DNA from: Leptospirales bacterium
GTDB taxonomy: Bacteria > Spirochaetota > Leptospiria > Leptospirales > Leptonemataceae
Assembly (NCBI GenBank): GCA_014238825.1
Contig: JABAAI010000021.1
Location: 1 to 12,234, forward strand
Reading direction: 5' to 3'
Length of the DNA: 12,234 nucleotides
Part shown: in pieces, positions 6,382 to 12,234 of the stretch
How positions within the stretch are numbered: position 1 is the stretch's first letter
How the letters are laid out: every line of letters begins with the position of its first letter
Notes under the pieces: generated by a model
Told to the model about the DNA's origin: nothing
Seen by the model: only the letters and a program-made list of their open reading frames with translations
Databases searched by the model: none
Program-made: the position numbers and the translations under genes

Positions 6382-7584
6382 TTATTCTAATATCTCTGCA
6401 ACAACTCCAGAACCTACGGTCTTACCACCTTCACGGATAGCGAACTTTAGTCCTTTGCTCATGGCAATAGGGGTAATAAGTTCAATCTCCATAGAAGTGT
6501 TATCACCAGGCATAACCATCTCAGTGCCTTTGGCTAATGTGATTGTGCCTGTAACGTCAGTTGTTCTGAAGTAAAACTGAGGGCGATATTTATTAAAAAA
6601 CGGAGTATGTCGTCCTCCTTCCTCTTTGGTTAGGACGTAAACCTCTGCCTTAAACTTTTTATGTGGAGTGATGCTACCCGGTTTAGCCAATACTTGACCT
6701 CTCTGGATTTCATCTTTTTTAATACCACGCAAAAGCGCTCCCACGTTGTCTCCTGCCTGTCCAAAGTCTAAAAGTTTTCTAAACATTTCGACACCAGTAA
6801 TAACCACTTTTTGCGTTTCACGAATACCAACAACTTCAACTTCATCATTGACATTGACCTTGCCTTGCTCTACTCTTCCAGTAGCGACAGTTCCACGACC
6901 AGTAATAGAAAACACATCTTCTACTGGCATTAGGAAAGGCTTATCTACTACTCGTACAGGATCAGGGATATGAGAATCCAAGGCTTGCATCAGTTTCGTG
7001 ATAGCACCTTCACCAATATCAGAAGTATCGCCACCTATTGCCTTTAGTGCTGAACCAATTACGATAGGACAATCACTGGGATAACCATACTTCGTTAATA
7101 AGTCCTTCACTTCTTCTCCAACAAGCTCAGTCATCTCATCACGCTCATCTTCTTTAATTGTATCTACCTTATTGAGAAAGATGACAATTTGAGGTACGCC
7201 TACTTGGCGAGCCAATAGTATGTGCTCTCTTGTTTGTGGCATCGCACCATCAACAGCAGATACGACTAAGATAGCAGCATCCATTTGTGCTGCTCCAGTA
7301 ATCATATTTTTTACATAATCTGCGTGACCCGGACAATCGACATGAGCATAATGACGCGTGTCTGTTTCATATTCTTGATGTGAAGTAGCGATTGTAATCC
7401 CTCTTGCACGTTCTTCAGGTGCGTTATCTATGTCTTCATACTTTACGGCTTTATTAGTTCCCCCTTTTGTCTTTGAGAGAATCGTTGTAATTGCAGCTGT
7501 AAGAGTAGTTTTGCCATGGTCAACATGACCAATAGTACCCACATTTACGTGAGTCTTTGACCTATCAAATTTTTCTTTTGACAT
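6382..7584 (-). CDS. tuf: Translation elongation factor Tu
   Basis: EF-Tu is the cytoplasmic GTPase that delivers aminoacyl-tRNA to the ribosomal A site. The 400 residues match the family (393-401). GTPase motifs are G1 GHVDHGKT (19-26), G2 RGITI (61-65), G3 DCPGH (83-87, with His87 as the catalytic histidine), G4 NKVD (138-141) and G5 SAL (178-180). Domains 2 and 3 follow, with FLMPVEDVFSITGRGTVATGR and GGRHTPFF. AGGAG lies 8 nt before the ATG. It heads the ribosomal cluster 25 bp before rpsJ, and no fusA, rpsG or rpsL lies upstream. The sequence resembles spirochaete EF-Tu from memory, which is a weak taxonomic hint. Confidence 0.98.
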   Translation of the reverse strand: MSKEKFDRSKTHVNVGTIGHVDHGKTTLTAAITTILSKTKGGTNKAVKYEDIDNAPEERARGITIATSHQEYETDTRHYAHVDCPGHADYVKNMITGAAQMDAAILVVSAVDGAMPQTREHILLARQVGVPQIVIFLNKVDTIKEDERDEMTELVGEEVKDLLTKYGYPSDCPIVIGSALKAIGGDTSDIGEGAITKLMQALDSHIPDPVRVVDKPFLMPVEDVFSITGRGTVATGRVEQGKVNVNDEVEVVGIRETQKVVITGVEMFRKLLDFGQAGDNVGALLRGIKKDEIQRGQVLAKPGSITPHKKFKAEVYVLTKEEGGRHTPFFNKYRPQFYFRTTDVTGTITLAKGTEMVMPGDNTSMEIELITPIAMSKGLKFAIREGGKTVGSGVVAEILE

Positions 7585-7592
7585 AATTTATT

Positions 7593-7597
7593 CTCCT
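7593..7597 (-). promoter_or_regulatory. Shine-Dalgarno site of tuf
   Basis: AGGAG on the minus strand lies 8 nt before the tuf ATG at 7584. The spacing is optimal and supports the annotated start. Confidence 0.8.
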
Positions 7598-7606
7598 ATA
7601 TTAACT

Positions 7607-7636
7607 TTATCTAGTTTAGATTCAAGTTCTAGATAA
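7607..7636 (-). promoter_or_regulatory. candidate stem-loop in the tuf leader
   Basis: The minus strand reads TTATCTAG, a 14-nt loop (AACTTGAATCTAAA), then CTAGATAA. This is a perfect 8-bp inverted repeat ending 9 nt before the tuf Shine-Dalgarno site. Only 2 of the 8 pairs are G-C, so the RNA stem would be weak alone. There is no U-run, so it is not a standard terminator. It may modulate tuf translation or may be chance in AT-rich DNA. Confidence 0.35.
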
Positions 7637-7661
7637 TACATTTTAATTTTTTGGTAATCAT
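7629..7661 (-). other. possible 10-codon leader ORF upstream of tuf
   Basis: An ATG at 7661 opens a short frame, MITKKLKCII, ending at TAG (7631-7629). AAGGA lies just 3 nt before the ATG, closer than usual. The stop codon is the last three bases of the 5' arm of the leader hairpin, so a ribosome finishing this frame would block the hairpin. Such short frames arise easily by chance, so this is tentative. Confidence 0.2.
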
Positions 7662-7669
7662 AGTTCCTT

Positions 7670-7703
7670 AATCTAAAACAGTAAATCAATAATTCAAGTT
7701 ATA
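7670..7703 (-). promoter_or_regulatory. tuf: candidate promoter region for the tuf-ribosomal protein transcript
   Basis: Two overlapping options are visible on the minus strand. One pairs TTGAAT (7697-7692) with TAGATT (7675-7670) at 16 bp spacing, each matching consensus at 4 of 6 positions. The other is a better -10, TATAAC (7703-7698), but lacks a good -35 upstream. The second would give a leader of about 107 nt containing the mini-ORF and hairpin. Some promoter must lie in this gap because the upstream gene is divergent, but which one is used cannot be told. Confidence 0.35.
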
Positions 7704-7778
7704 CTTTCTTAAAGAAGTCGGACACCAAACTACGACACTTTATAAGCTTTGTTTATTGTCTATACTTTTTAGAAATGT

Positions 7779-7818
7779 TTTTTAATAAATATAAAAAATA
7801 TTTTGTATTTATTAAAAA
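7779..7818. repeat. 13-bp perfect AT-only inverted repeat
   Basis: TTTTTAATAAATA at 7779-7791 is the exact reverse complement of TATTTATTAAAAA at 7806-7818. The 14-bp centre adds four more A-T pairs (7793-7796 with 7801-7804) after one mismatch, leaving a 4-nt loop. No G-C pairs occur in the stem. It lies between the candidate promoters of tuf and tpiA, upstream of both. Possible roles are a binding site, a cruciform or bent AT tract; the function is unknown. Confidence 0.6.
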
Positions 7819-7869
7819 GTTTAATTAATATTAGCGATAAGCGACATAATGTATATATTTTATATGTTT

Positions 7870-7875
7870 TATAAT
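7870..7875 (+). promoter_or_regulatory. tpiA: candidate -10 element of the tpiA promoter
   Basis: TATAAT is a perfect sigma-70-type -10 hexamer ending 44 bp before the tpiA ATG. No good -35 hexamer is visible 16-18 bp upstream. The surroundings are so AT-rich that a chance match is plausible. Confidence 0.35.
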
Positions 7876-7919
7876 AAAAAAGTCTTTACCAATTATTTAT
7901 TATTTGAATTATTTTTATT

Positions 7920-8708
7920 ATGATAGTTGTAGCTAACTGGAAAATGTTTCATACTCCGTCTCAAGCTGAGATGCTGAGCAAATCATTAGTCTCAACTCTT
8001 TCACCAAAGCTAAGCCAAGTCACTAATGATAGTCAAGCATGTGAAGTTGTAATTTGCCCTCCCTATGTTTCTTTGGAACGAGTTAAAACTATTTTATCAC
8101 CGGCTGACAGCTCGATTCGTTTAGGTGCCCAAGACCTTCATTGGGAGGAACAAAGTGCACGGACAGGCAAAGTTTCTGCAGATATGTTGGCGGACTTAGG
8201 AGTGGCTTATGTTATCCTTGGTCATTCAGAGCAACGAGAATACTTTCATGAAAATAATAGTTCTGTAAATAAAAAGATCAAAGCTGCTTTAAGTAATAAT
8301 ATTAAAGCTATTATCTGTGTCGGTGAAAGCATAGAGCAAAGGGAAATGGGTAAAGTAAATGATATTATTAATAAACAAATCTTAGAATGTTTTCTAGGGA
8401 TTAGTAAAGAAGAAGCTATCAAATGTCTTATAGCCTATGAGCCTCTTTGGGCTATAGGTACCGCTAAGGCCGCTACTAGTTCTGAAGTTCAAGAAGTGCA
8501 TGCTTATATCCGGAGTGTGCTTAGTGATTTATATGATCACGAAACGGCAACAAAGATACAAATTCTTTACGGCGGTAGTGTGAAAGAAGAAAATGCGGCC
8601 GACTTAGCTCTTATTCGAGACGTCGATGGTTTTCTTGTTGGCGGGGCCTCGCTTGTAGCAGAAAAATTTAAAGCTATTATTATGGCAGTGCTATCTTCTC
8701 CAGCGTAG
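7920..8708 (+). CDS. tpiA: Triosephosphate isomerase
   Basis: This cytoplasmic TIM-barrel enzyme interconverts dihydroxyacetone phosphate and glyceraldehyde 3-phosphate in glycolysis and gluconeogenesis. The 262 residues are near the usual 250. Catalytic residues are visible: Asn6 and Lys8 in ANWKM, His102 in ILGHSEQRE, and Glu174 in AYEPLWAIGT, the latter followed by the flexible loop 6. Phosphate is bound by YGGSV (217-221) and VGGAS (240-244). An in-frame TGA at 7905 lies five codons upstream and the next ATG is inside the active-site motif, so the ATG at 7920 must be the start. No Shine-Dalgarno sequence precedes it. The 3' end overlaps aroC on the opposite strand by 18 bp. Confidence 0.98.
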   Translation: MIVVANWKMFHTPSQAEMLSKSLVSTLSPKLSQVTNDSQACEVVICPPYVSLERVKTILSPADSSIRLGAQDLHWEEQSARTGKVSADMLADLGVAYVILGHSEQREYFHENNSSVNKKIKAALSNNIKAIICVGESIEQREMGKVNDIINKQILECFLGISKEEAIKCLIAYEPLWAIGTAKAATSSEVQEVHAYIRSVLSDLYDHETATKIQILYGGSVKEENAADLALIRDVDGFLVGGASLVAEKFKAIIMAVLSSPA

Positions 8709-9857
8709 CCACCATTCGGGGTTTCGTGCTCTTTGTTGGAGATACGCATCTAATAAAACAAGGTTTGCCATTGCCTCGACGATTGGTACCGCTCTAGGGA
8801 GAACACAGGGGTCATGTCTGCCCTTAGCTTTTAGTGTCACTTCTTCTCCAGATTCATTCACACTTTTTTGAGGATGAAAAATAGTCGCCGTAGCTTTAAA
8901 AGCCGTTCGTACTAGAAGTGGCATGCCGTTTGTAATTCCACCTTGAATTCCACCGGAATAATTTGTATGTGTTTTTAGCTCTGGCACTTGTTCAGTCTTA
9001 TCTTGCTCTTGATTTAGCTTGCTGTTTTCATCGTTAGTATTATAAAATATGTCGTTATGCTCACTACCATTCATGAGAGTGCCATTAAAACCACTGCCAG
9101 ATTCAAAACCCTTGCAAGCAGGGATGCTCAAAAAAGCACGCCCTAACTCGGCTTCTAATTTAGAAAATACTGGTTCTCCTAGACCGGGTGGTACATTCCA
9201 TGCTACCAATCCTAAAACGCCACCGATTGAATCACCATCTTTGCGAGTCTTTTCAATAACTTCTATCATCTTAGCTGCTGTTTTCTCATCGGGACATCTT
9301 ACTATTGATTTTTCTACTTCTTCTATCGTTTTAGGTAGTTTCATCGGTTCTTTATCAAATAGCTTTGCCTCTACTTTCCCAACGGCATCTACCCAAGCCA
9401 CGGTGATTATGTTTAACTCCTCTTTTAATATTTGAGAGGCTAGGGCACCAGCAATTACACGCGCGACACTTTCTCTTACGGAAGCTCTGCCACCACCTAT
9501 AGGTGTACGAAAGTTATATTTACTATGATAAGTATAATCTGCATGAGAGGGACGATAAATATCCCCCCAGGTTGCATAATCTTCGGAGCGGATATCTGTA
9601 TTGCGAACAATAATCGCGATGGGGCTACCTAGGGTCTTGCCTTTATGCAAGCCACTAAGAATTTCAAATCCATCTTTTTCTTTTCTTTGACTAGTAAGTG
9701 GACTTTGGCCGGGGCGTCGTCTTTGCAATTGTTTTGTTATATTTTCTTCATCTAACAATATTCCAGCAGGGCAGCCATCTATTATTACTCCAATTGCTGT
9801 TCCATGCGACTCGCCAAAGCTATGAATACGAAAGAGAGTTCCAAGGCTAGAAGACAC
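8691..9857 (-). CDS. aroC: Chorismate synthase
   Basis: The enzyme converts 5-enolpyruvylshikimate 3-phosphate to chorismate using reduced FMN, the last step of the shikimate pathway. The 388 residues are slightly long (usual 350-390). The three family signatures are present: GESHGTAIGVIIDG (15-28), GGGRASVRESVARV (121-134) and RHDPCVLPRAVPIVEAM (347-363). His18 and His105 match the conserved active-site histidines. A hydrophilic insert of about 15 residues lies within 272-298, before NYSGGIQGG. The start is GTG at 9857, 4 bp after the DAHP synthase stop and without a clear Shine-Dalgarno sequence. An in-frame stop at 9884-9882 excludes a much longer form. Translation is probably coupled to the upstream gene. 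Confidence 0.97.
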   Translation of the reverse strand: MSSSLGTLFRIHSFGESHGTAIGVIIDGCPAGILLDEENITKQLQRRRPGQSPLTSQRKEKDGFEILSGLHKGKTLGSPIAIIVRNTDIRSEDYATWGDIYRPSHADYTYHSKYNFRTPIGGGRASVRESVARVIAGALASQILKEELNIITVAWVDAVGKVEAKLFDKEPMKLPKTIEEVEKSIVRCPDEKTAAKMIEVIEKTRKDGDSIGGVLGLVAWNVPPGLGEPVFSKLEAELGRAFLSIPACKGFESGSGFNGTLMNGSEHNDIFYNTNDENSKLNQEQDKTEQVPELKTHTNYSGGIQGGITNGMPLLVRTAFKATATIFHPQKSVNESGEEVTLKAKGRHDPCVLPRAVPIVEAMANLVLLDAYLQQRARNPEWWLRWRR

Positions 9858-9861
9858 AGTA

Positions 9862-10926
9862 TTAACTAGGATTACTGTCCGCTAGATATGATTCGTAGGC
9901 TTTACGGCGAGTAAAGAGAGCCTTTGCGTCAGGGATGAGTTTTGTAAGTACATCGGGTGTGATAGCTTGCTTAGGGTCATCGCCAATTCCATTGAGTGGC
10001 TTTACATGAGTTTCTATAACTATTCCGTCTGCTCCATAAGCCACCGCAGCGAGGGCAGCATGAGGGGTATAGATCGCTTTCCCTACTGAATGCGAGGGGT
10101 CGACAACAATTGGTGCCCAAGTCTTTTGTTTAAGCAGTGGGGTTATGCATTCATCGGGATAATTTCGATAGCCTTCTATAGCGGGTAATGTTCCTCGAGG
10201 GCAAAGTAAGACATTAGGATTACCATTAGAAACAATGTACTCAGCAGCACATAAAAATTCAGCAATACTGCCCATGTGCATCGATCGCTTGAGTAGAATT
10301 AATGTTTGTGTATCTGCGGTGAGTTTTCCAATTTTTGTTAGTAATGAATAGTTGAGTGCATTGCGTGTACCTATTTGGAGGGAATCTATCTTATTTTTAA
10401 CGGCGATCTCAACGTGTCTGTATTCCATAACTTCTGTATTAACGGGGAGGCCGGTTTCTTCTCTAGCTCTCAATAAAATATCTATTGATTTGGACTCTCC
10501 TTGATAGCTATAGGGGCTTGTTCTTGGTTTCCAAACCCCGCCTCGTATCGCATGTGCCCCTGCTTCTTTTACTGCATGAGCTGTTTCTATAAAATACTGA
10601 GGATTGTCTATATCGATAGTGCATTGACCAGCGATGAATATCAAGTCATCACCAAAGTTAATGGAGCCAGCTTTGATTTTGTGCATTGCTAGTTCTGACT
10701 TTCTGTCCATTAATTTGTAAGGCGACTGAATTGTATCGATACGTGCTATGAAATCTAAGCCTTCTATTCTGTTGAGCATTAGCTCTTGTCGCTCGTCTCC
10801 TAGTATCGCATAAATAGTACGTGTTGTCCCGCCAACTGCTTGAATGTCACAATTAAAATCAGCGAGAACTTTTTTCAGACTCTTAAGCTGCTGGTCGTCA
10901 AGTTTTTTTTGCTTAGGGATAATCAT
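9862..10926 (-). CDS. aroF: 3-deoxy-7-phosphoheptulonate (DAHP) synthase, AroF/type I-beta
   Basis: DAHP synthase condenses phosphoenolpyruvate and erythrose 4-phosphate, the first committed step to chorismate. The 354 residues show an N-terminal ferredoxin-like domain (about 1-70), as in Thermotoga-type enzymes where it mediates feedback inhibition, and then the barrel. Visible barrel motifs are AGQCTID (99-105, Cys102), RGGVWKPRTSPYSYQG (128-143), LLKRSM (211-216), DPSHSVGK (276-283, His278), Glu305 in GIVIETH and Asp316. Cys102, His278, Glu305 and Asp316 correspond to the metal ligands. The usual GPCS motif is GQCT here. It follows the dehydrogenase by 40 bp with no clear Shine-Dalgarno sequence and precedes aroC by 4 bp. 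The symbol follows the family name; which effector inhibits it cannot be read from the sequence. Confidence 0.93.
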   Translation of the reverse strand: MIIPKQKKLDDQQLKSLKKVLADFNCDIQAVGGTTRTIYAILGDERQELMLNRIEGLDFIARIDTIQSPYKLMDRKSELAMHKIKAGSINFGDDLIFIAGQCTIDIDNPQYFIETAHAVKEAGAHAIRGGVWKPRTSPYSYQGESKSIDILLRAREETGLPVNTEVMEYRHVEIAVKNKIDSLQIGTRNALNYSLLTKIGKLTADTQTLILLKRSMHMGSIAEFLCAAEYIVSNGNPNVLLCPRGTLPAIEGYRNYPDECITPLLKQKTWAPIVVDPSHSVGKAIYTPHAALAAVAYGADGIVIETHVKPLNGIGDDPKQAITPDVLTKLIPDAKALFTRRKAYESYLADSNPS

Positions 10927-10966
10927 CTTAAAAAGTTTTGCTTTAATTTATAACCTTATTTTAGTC

Positions 10967-12234
10967 TTAGTTTGCCTTAAACAGTAATCGATAATCCAAG
11001 CTTTTTTGAAGCTGATATAGTTTTTCTTCTGGCTTGAGCTTTAGTTTAGCAAGGTAATTAGGCACTGGCATTTTATGAGCTTCAATAAAACGACAACTTT
11101 TGGTTACACCACCTAGTAAATCTACCCAAGTTGATGGAGGGAGCCAGTTAAAACCAAATCCCATTGCCCCATCTATGCCATTCTTATCGGTAACCTGAGG
11201 GATTATGGAAAAACTATAAGATATATAGCGAGCAATAAAATGACGAAGTATATCAGCCTCTAGACCTTTTGCTTCCATTATTAGATTTACACAAGCTTGA
11301 TAATCAGAGTTTCGAATCAATTCAACGGCTTCTTTTTTAAATGGGATTGAAATATTGGGTAATGCTTCGTATTTCCCAAGCTTAGTATTGTAGACCTCAA
11401 TTATTTTACCAGTTTCGTTCTTTTTTATATGATAGAGACCTTTCTTTGTTTTCATACCCAATGAGCCGTTTGTAATGAGGTGATTCATGTAATTTGGCAT
11501 TATGAAGGTTTCTTTTAATTCGCTAGAGTCATCGCTATTTTCATAGATATTATCCACTATGGCTTTATGTACATCCAAACCAACTAAGTCTACGGTAGCT
11601 AAGGGGTTCATTGCACGACCAGTATAGCCACTAAGGAGGCTGTCTAAAAGATAAATCCCGCCCTTATCCTGATATTTTTCTGCTAATTGGGCGGCTTCAT
11701 TCATTAATTGAAAGCCAATTCTATTGCCAGCAAAGGCGGGAGTATCGTTAGTAATTATTACATGACGCCGTAGAGTATGCTCTAGATACTTAGCTAATTC
11801 TTTTGTATAATTTTTATCATTGCCCGGGTGAGTTACCAGCTCACAGAGGTTTAATTTGTAAGGTGGATTAAAGAAATGGGTCCCGTAATAATGTTTTTGT
11901 CCATCTTCGTTAAAAGAAGACGAGAGACGGGCAATGGAAAGTCCAGAGCTGATAGTAGAAATAAGTGTTCCAGGTCTAATTGTAGCTGCTATCTTTTTAT
12001 TAATTTCTTCCTTAGTGGAGTAATTTTCCGCAACGCACTCGAAAACCCAGTCACTTTCTGCAACAGCGGTTGCAATATTTTTATCATAGGAACCAGCGTA
12101 CATTCTTGATTTTATAATATCAGATCTTATTGAGACTACTGCTGCTTCAATACCTTCTTGTGCCTTTGCCTCGTTACGGGCTAGCATGTGCACTTTGATA
12201 TTCCCAAAACCAGCCAGTATCGCCGCTGAACTGG
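10967..12234 (-). CDS. 3-hydroxyacyl-CoA dehydrogenase, FadN-like without hydratase domain (5' end outside window)
   Basis: The frame is open to the right edge and gives 421 visible residues. It begins inside the NAD-binding Rossmann fold (SSAAILAGFGNIKVHMLAR), so roughly 10-15 N-terminal residues with the glycine-rich motif are missing. The GTG at 12193 encodes an internal valine, not the start. Visible motifs are VFECVAENYSTKEEINKKI, the catalytic-histidine motif THFFNP, NDTPAFAGNRIG, and a C-terminal 3HCDH-like repeat with GAMGFGFNWLPPSTW. The order resembles FadN/YusL-type enzymes that oxidise 3-hydroxyacyl-CoA in beta-oxidation, but the protein stops before their enoyl-CoA hydratase domain. 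It lies 40 bp before the DAHP synthase gene. Substrate chain length is unknown. Confidence 0.88.
   Translation of the reverse strand, partial: SSAAILAGFGNIKVHMLARNEAKAQEGIEAAVVSIRSDIIKSRMYAGSYDKNIATAVAESDWVFECVAENYSTKEEINKKIAATIRPGTLISTISSGLSIARLSSSFNEDGQKHYYGTHFFNPPYKLNLCELVTHPGNDKNYTKELAKYLEHTLRRHVIITNDTPAFAGNRIGFQLMNEAAQLAEKYQDKGGIYLLDSLLSGYTGRAMNPLATVDLVGLDVHKAIVDNIYENSDDSSELKETFIMPNYMNHLITNGSLGMKTKKGLYHIKKNETGKIIEVYNTKLGKYEALPNISIPFKKEAVELIRNSDYQACVNLIMEAKGLEADILRHFIARYISYSFSIIPQVTDKNGIDGAMGFGFNWLPPSTWVDLLGGVTKSCRFIEAHKMPVPNYLAKLKLKPEEKLYQLQKSLDYRLLFKAN

Larger units (their letters stand above)
7585..7919. other. AT-rich divergent intergenic region between tuf and tpiA
   Basis: This 335-bp gap separates two divergently transcribed genes and is much richer in A and T than the flanking genes. 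I see no tRNA cloverleaf and no conserved protein. It contains the tuf Shine-Dalgarno site, a leader hairpin with an overlapping mini-ORF, candidate tuf promoters, a long AT-only inverted repeat and a candidate -10 element for tpiA. These are listed separately. Confidence 0.9.

Noticed and set aside
7704..7717. Short dyad TTCTTAAAGAA upstream of the tuf promoter as an operator
   Set aside because: The arms are only 5 bp, which is expected by chance in this AT-rich region.
7585..7919. tRNA gene or riboswitch in the tuf-tpiA gap
   Set aside because: No cloverleaf, no terminal CCA and no GC-rich conserved core is visible; the sequence is almost entirely A and T.
9049..9435. 128-codon open frame on the plus strand
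   Set aside because: It lies wholly antisense to aroC, whose protein is unmistakable. The translation resembles no family and is Ser/Pro-rich, as expected of a shadow frame.
10927..10966. Terminator between the dehydrogenase and DAHP synthase genes
   Set aside because: No GC-rich stem or following T-run is visible in the 40 bp, so the genes are more likely co-transcribed.
12191..12193. GTG as the start of the 3-hydroxyacyl-CoA dehydrogenase
   Set aside because: The frame stays open to the window edge, and the upstream codons encode Rossmann-fold sequence, so this GTG is an internal valine.

Overview
This window is a core-genome segment of an AT-rich bacterium. Nineteen protein-coding genes are supported, two of them cut by the window edges. 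There are no RNA genes, mobile elements or CRISPR arrays. The lineage cannot be fixed from this window. From memory, EF-Tu and the C-terminal half of S10 read most like spirochaetes (Leptospira-type), and the tuf-rpsJ adjacency is also known in spirochaetes and in Rickettsia. L2 and L14 do not settle the question, so I hold 'spirochaete-like' only loosely.

Left and centre (1-7584, all minus strand, so transcription runs right to left): tuf, then rpsJ-rplC-rplD-rplW-rplB-rpsS-rplV-rpsC-rplP-rpmC-rpsQ (the S10 operon order), then rplN-rplX-rplE (start of the spc order), with rplE running off the left edge. Genes overlap or lie 0-52 bp apart, and no terminator is visible between them. The usual S10/spc boundary is a 4-bp ATGA overlap, and tuf lies only 25 bp before rpsJ. 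The whole block therefore looks like one transcript started upstream of tuf. The str-operon genes rpsL, rpsG and fusA are not next to tuf.

Middle (7585-7919): a very AT-rich divergent intergenic region with candidate promoters for tuf (leftward) and tpiA (rightward). It also holds a possible tuf leader made of a 10-codon mini-ORF and an 8-bp hairpin just before the tuf ribosome binding site, and a 13-bp perfect AT-only inverted repeat.

Right (7920-12234): tpiA (plus strand, glycolysis) converges on aroC and overlaps it by 18 bp. aroC, an AroF-type DAHP synthase and a 3-hydroxyacyl-CoA dehydrogenase (cut at the right edge) lie on the minus strand in probable co-transcription, in the order dehydrogenase, DAHP synthase, chorismate synthase. 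The two aro genes encode the first and last steps of the shikimate pathway.

I found no clearly undescribed system. The points most worth a second look are the tuf leader, the AT-only palindrome, the overlapping convergent 3' ends, the joined tuf-S10-spc layout, and small family-atypical changes in L2, L3, L14, L29, chorismate synthase and DAHP synthase.
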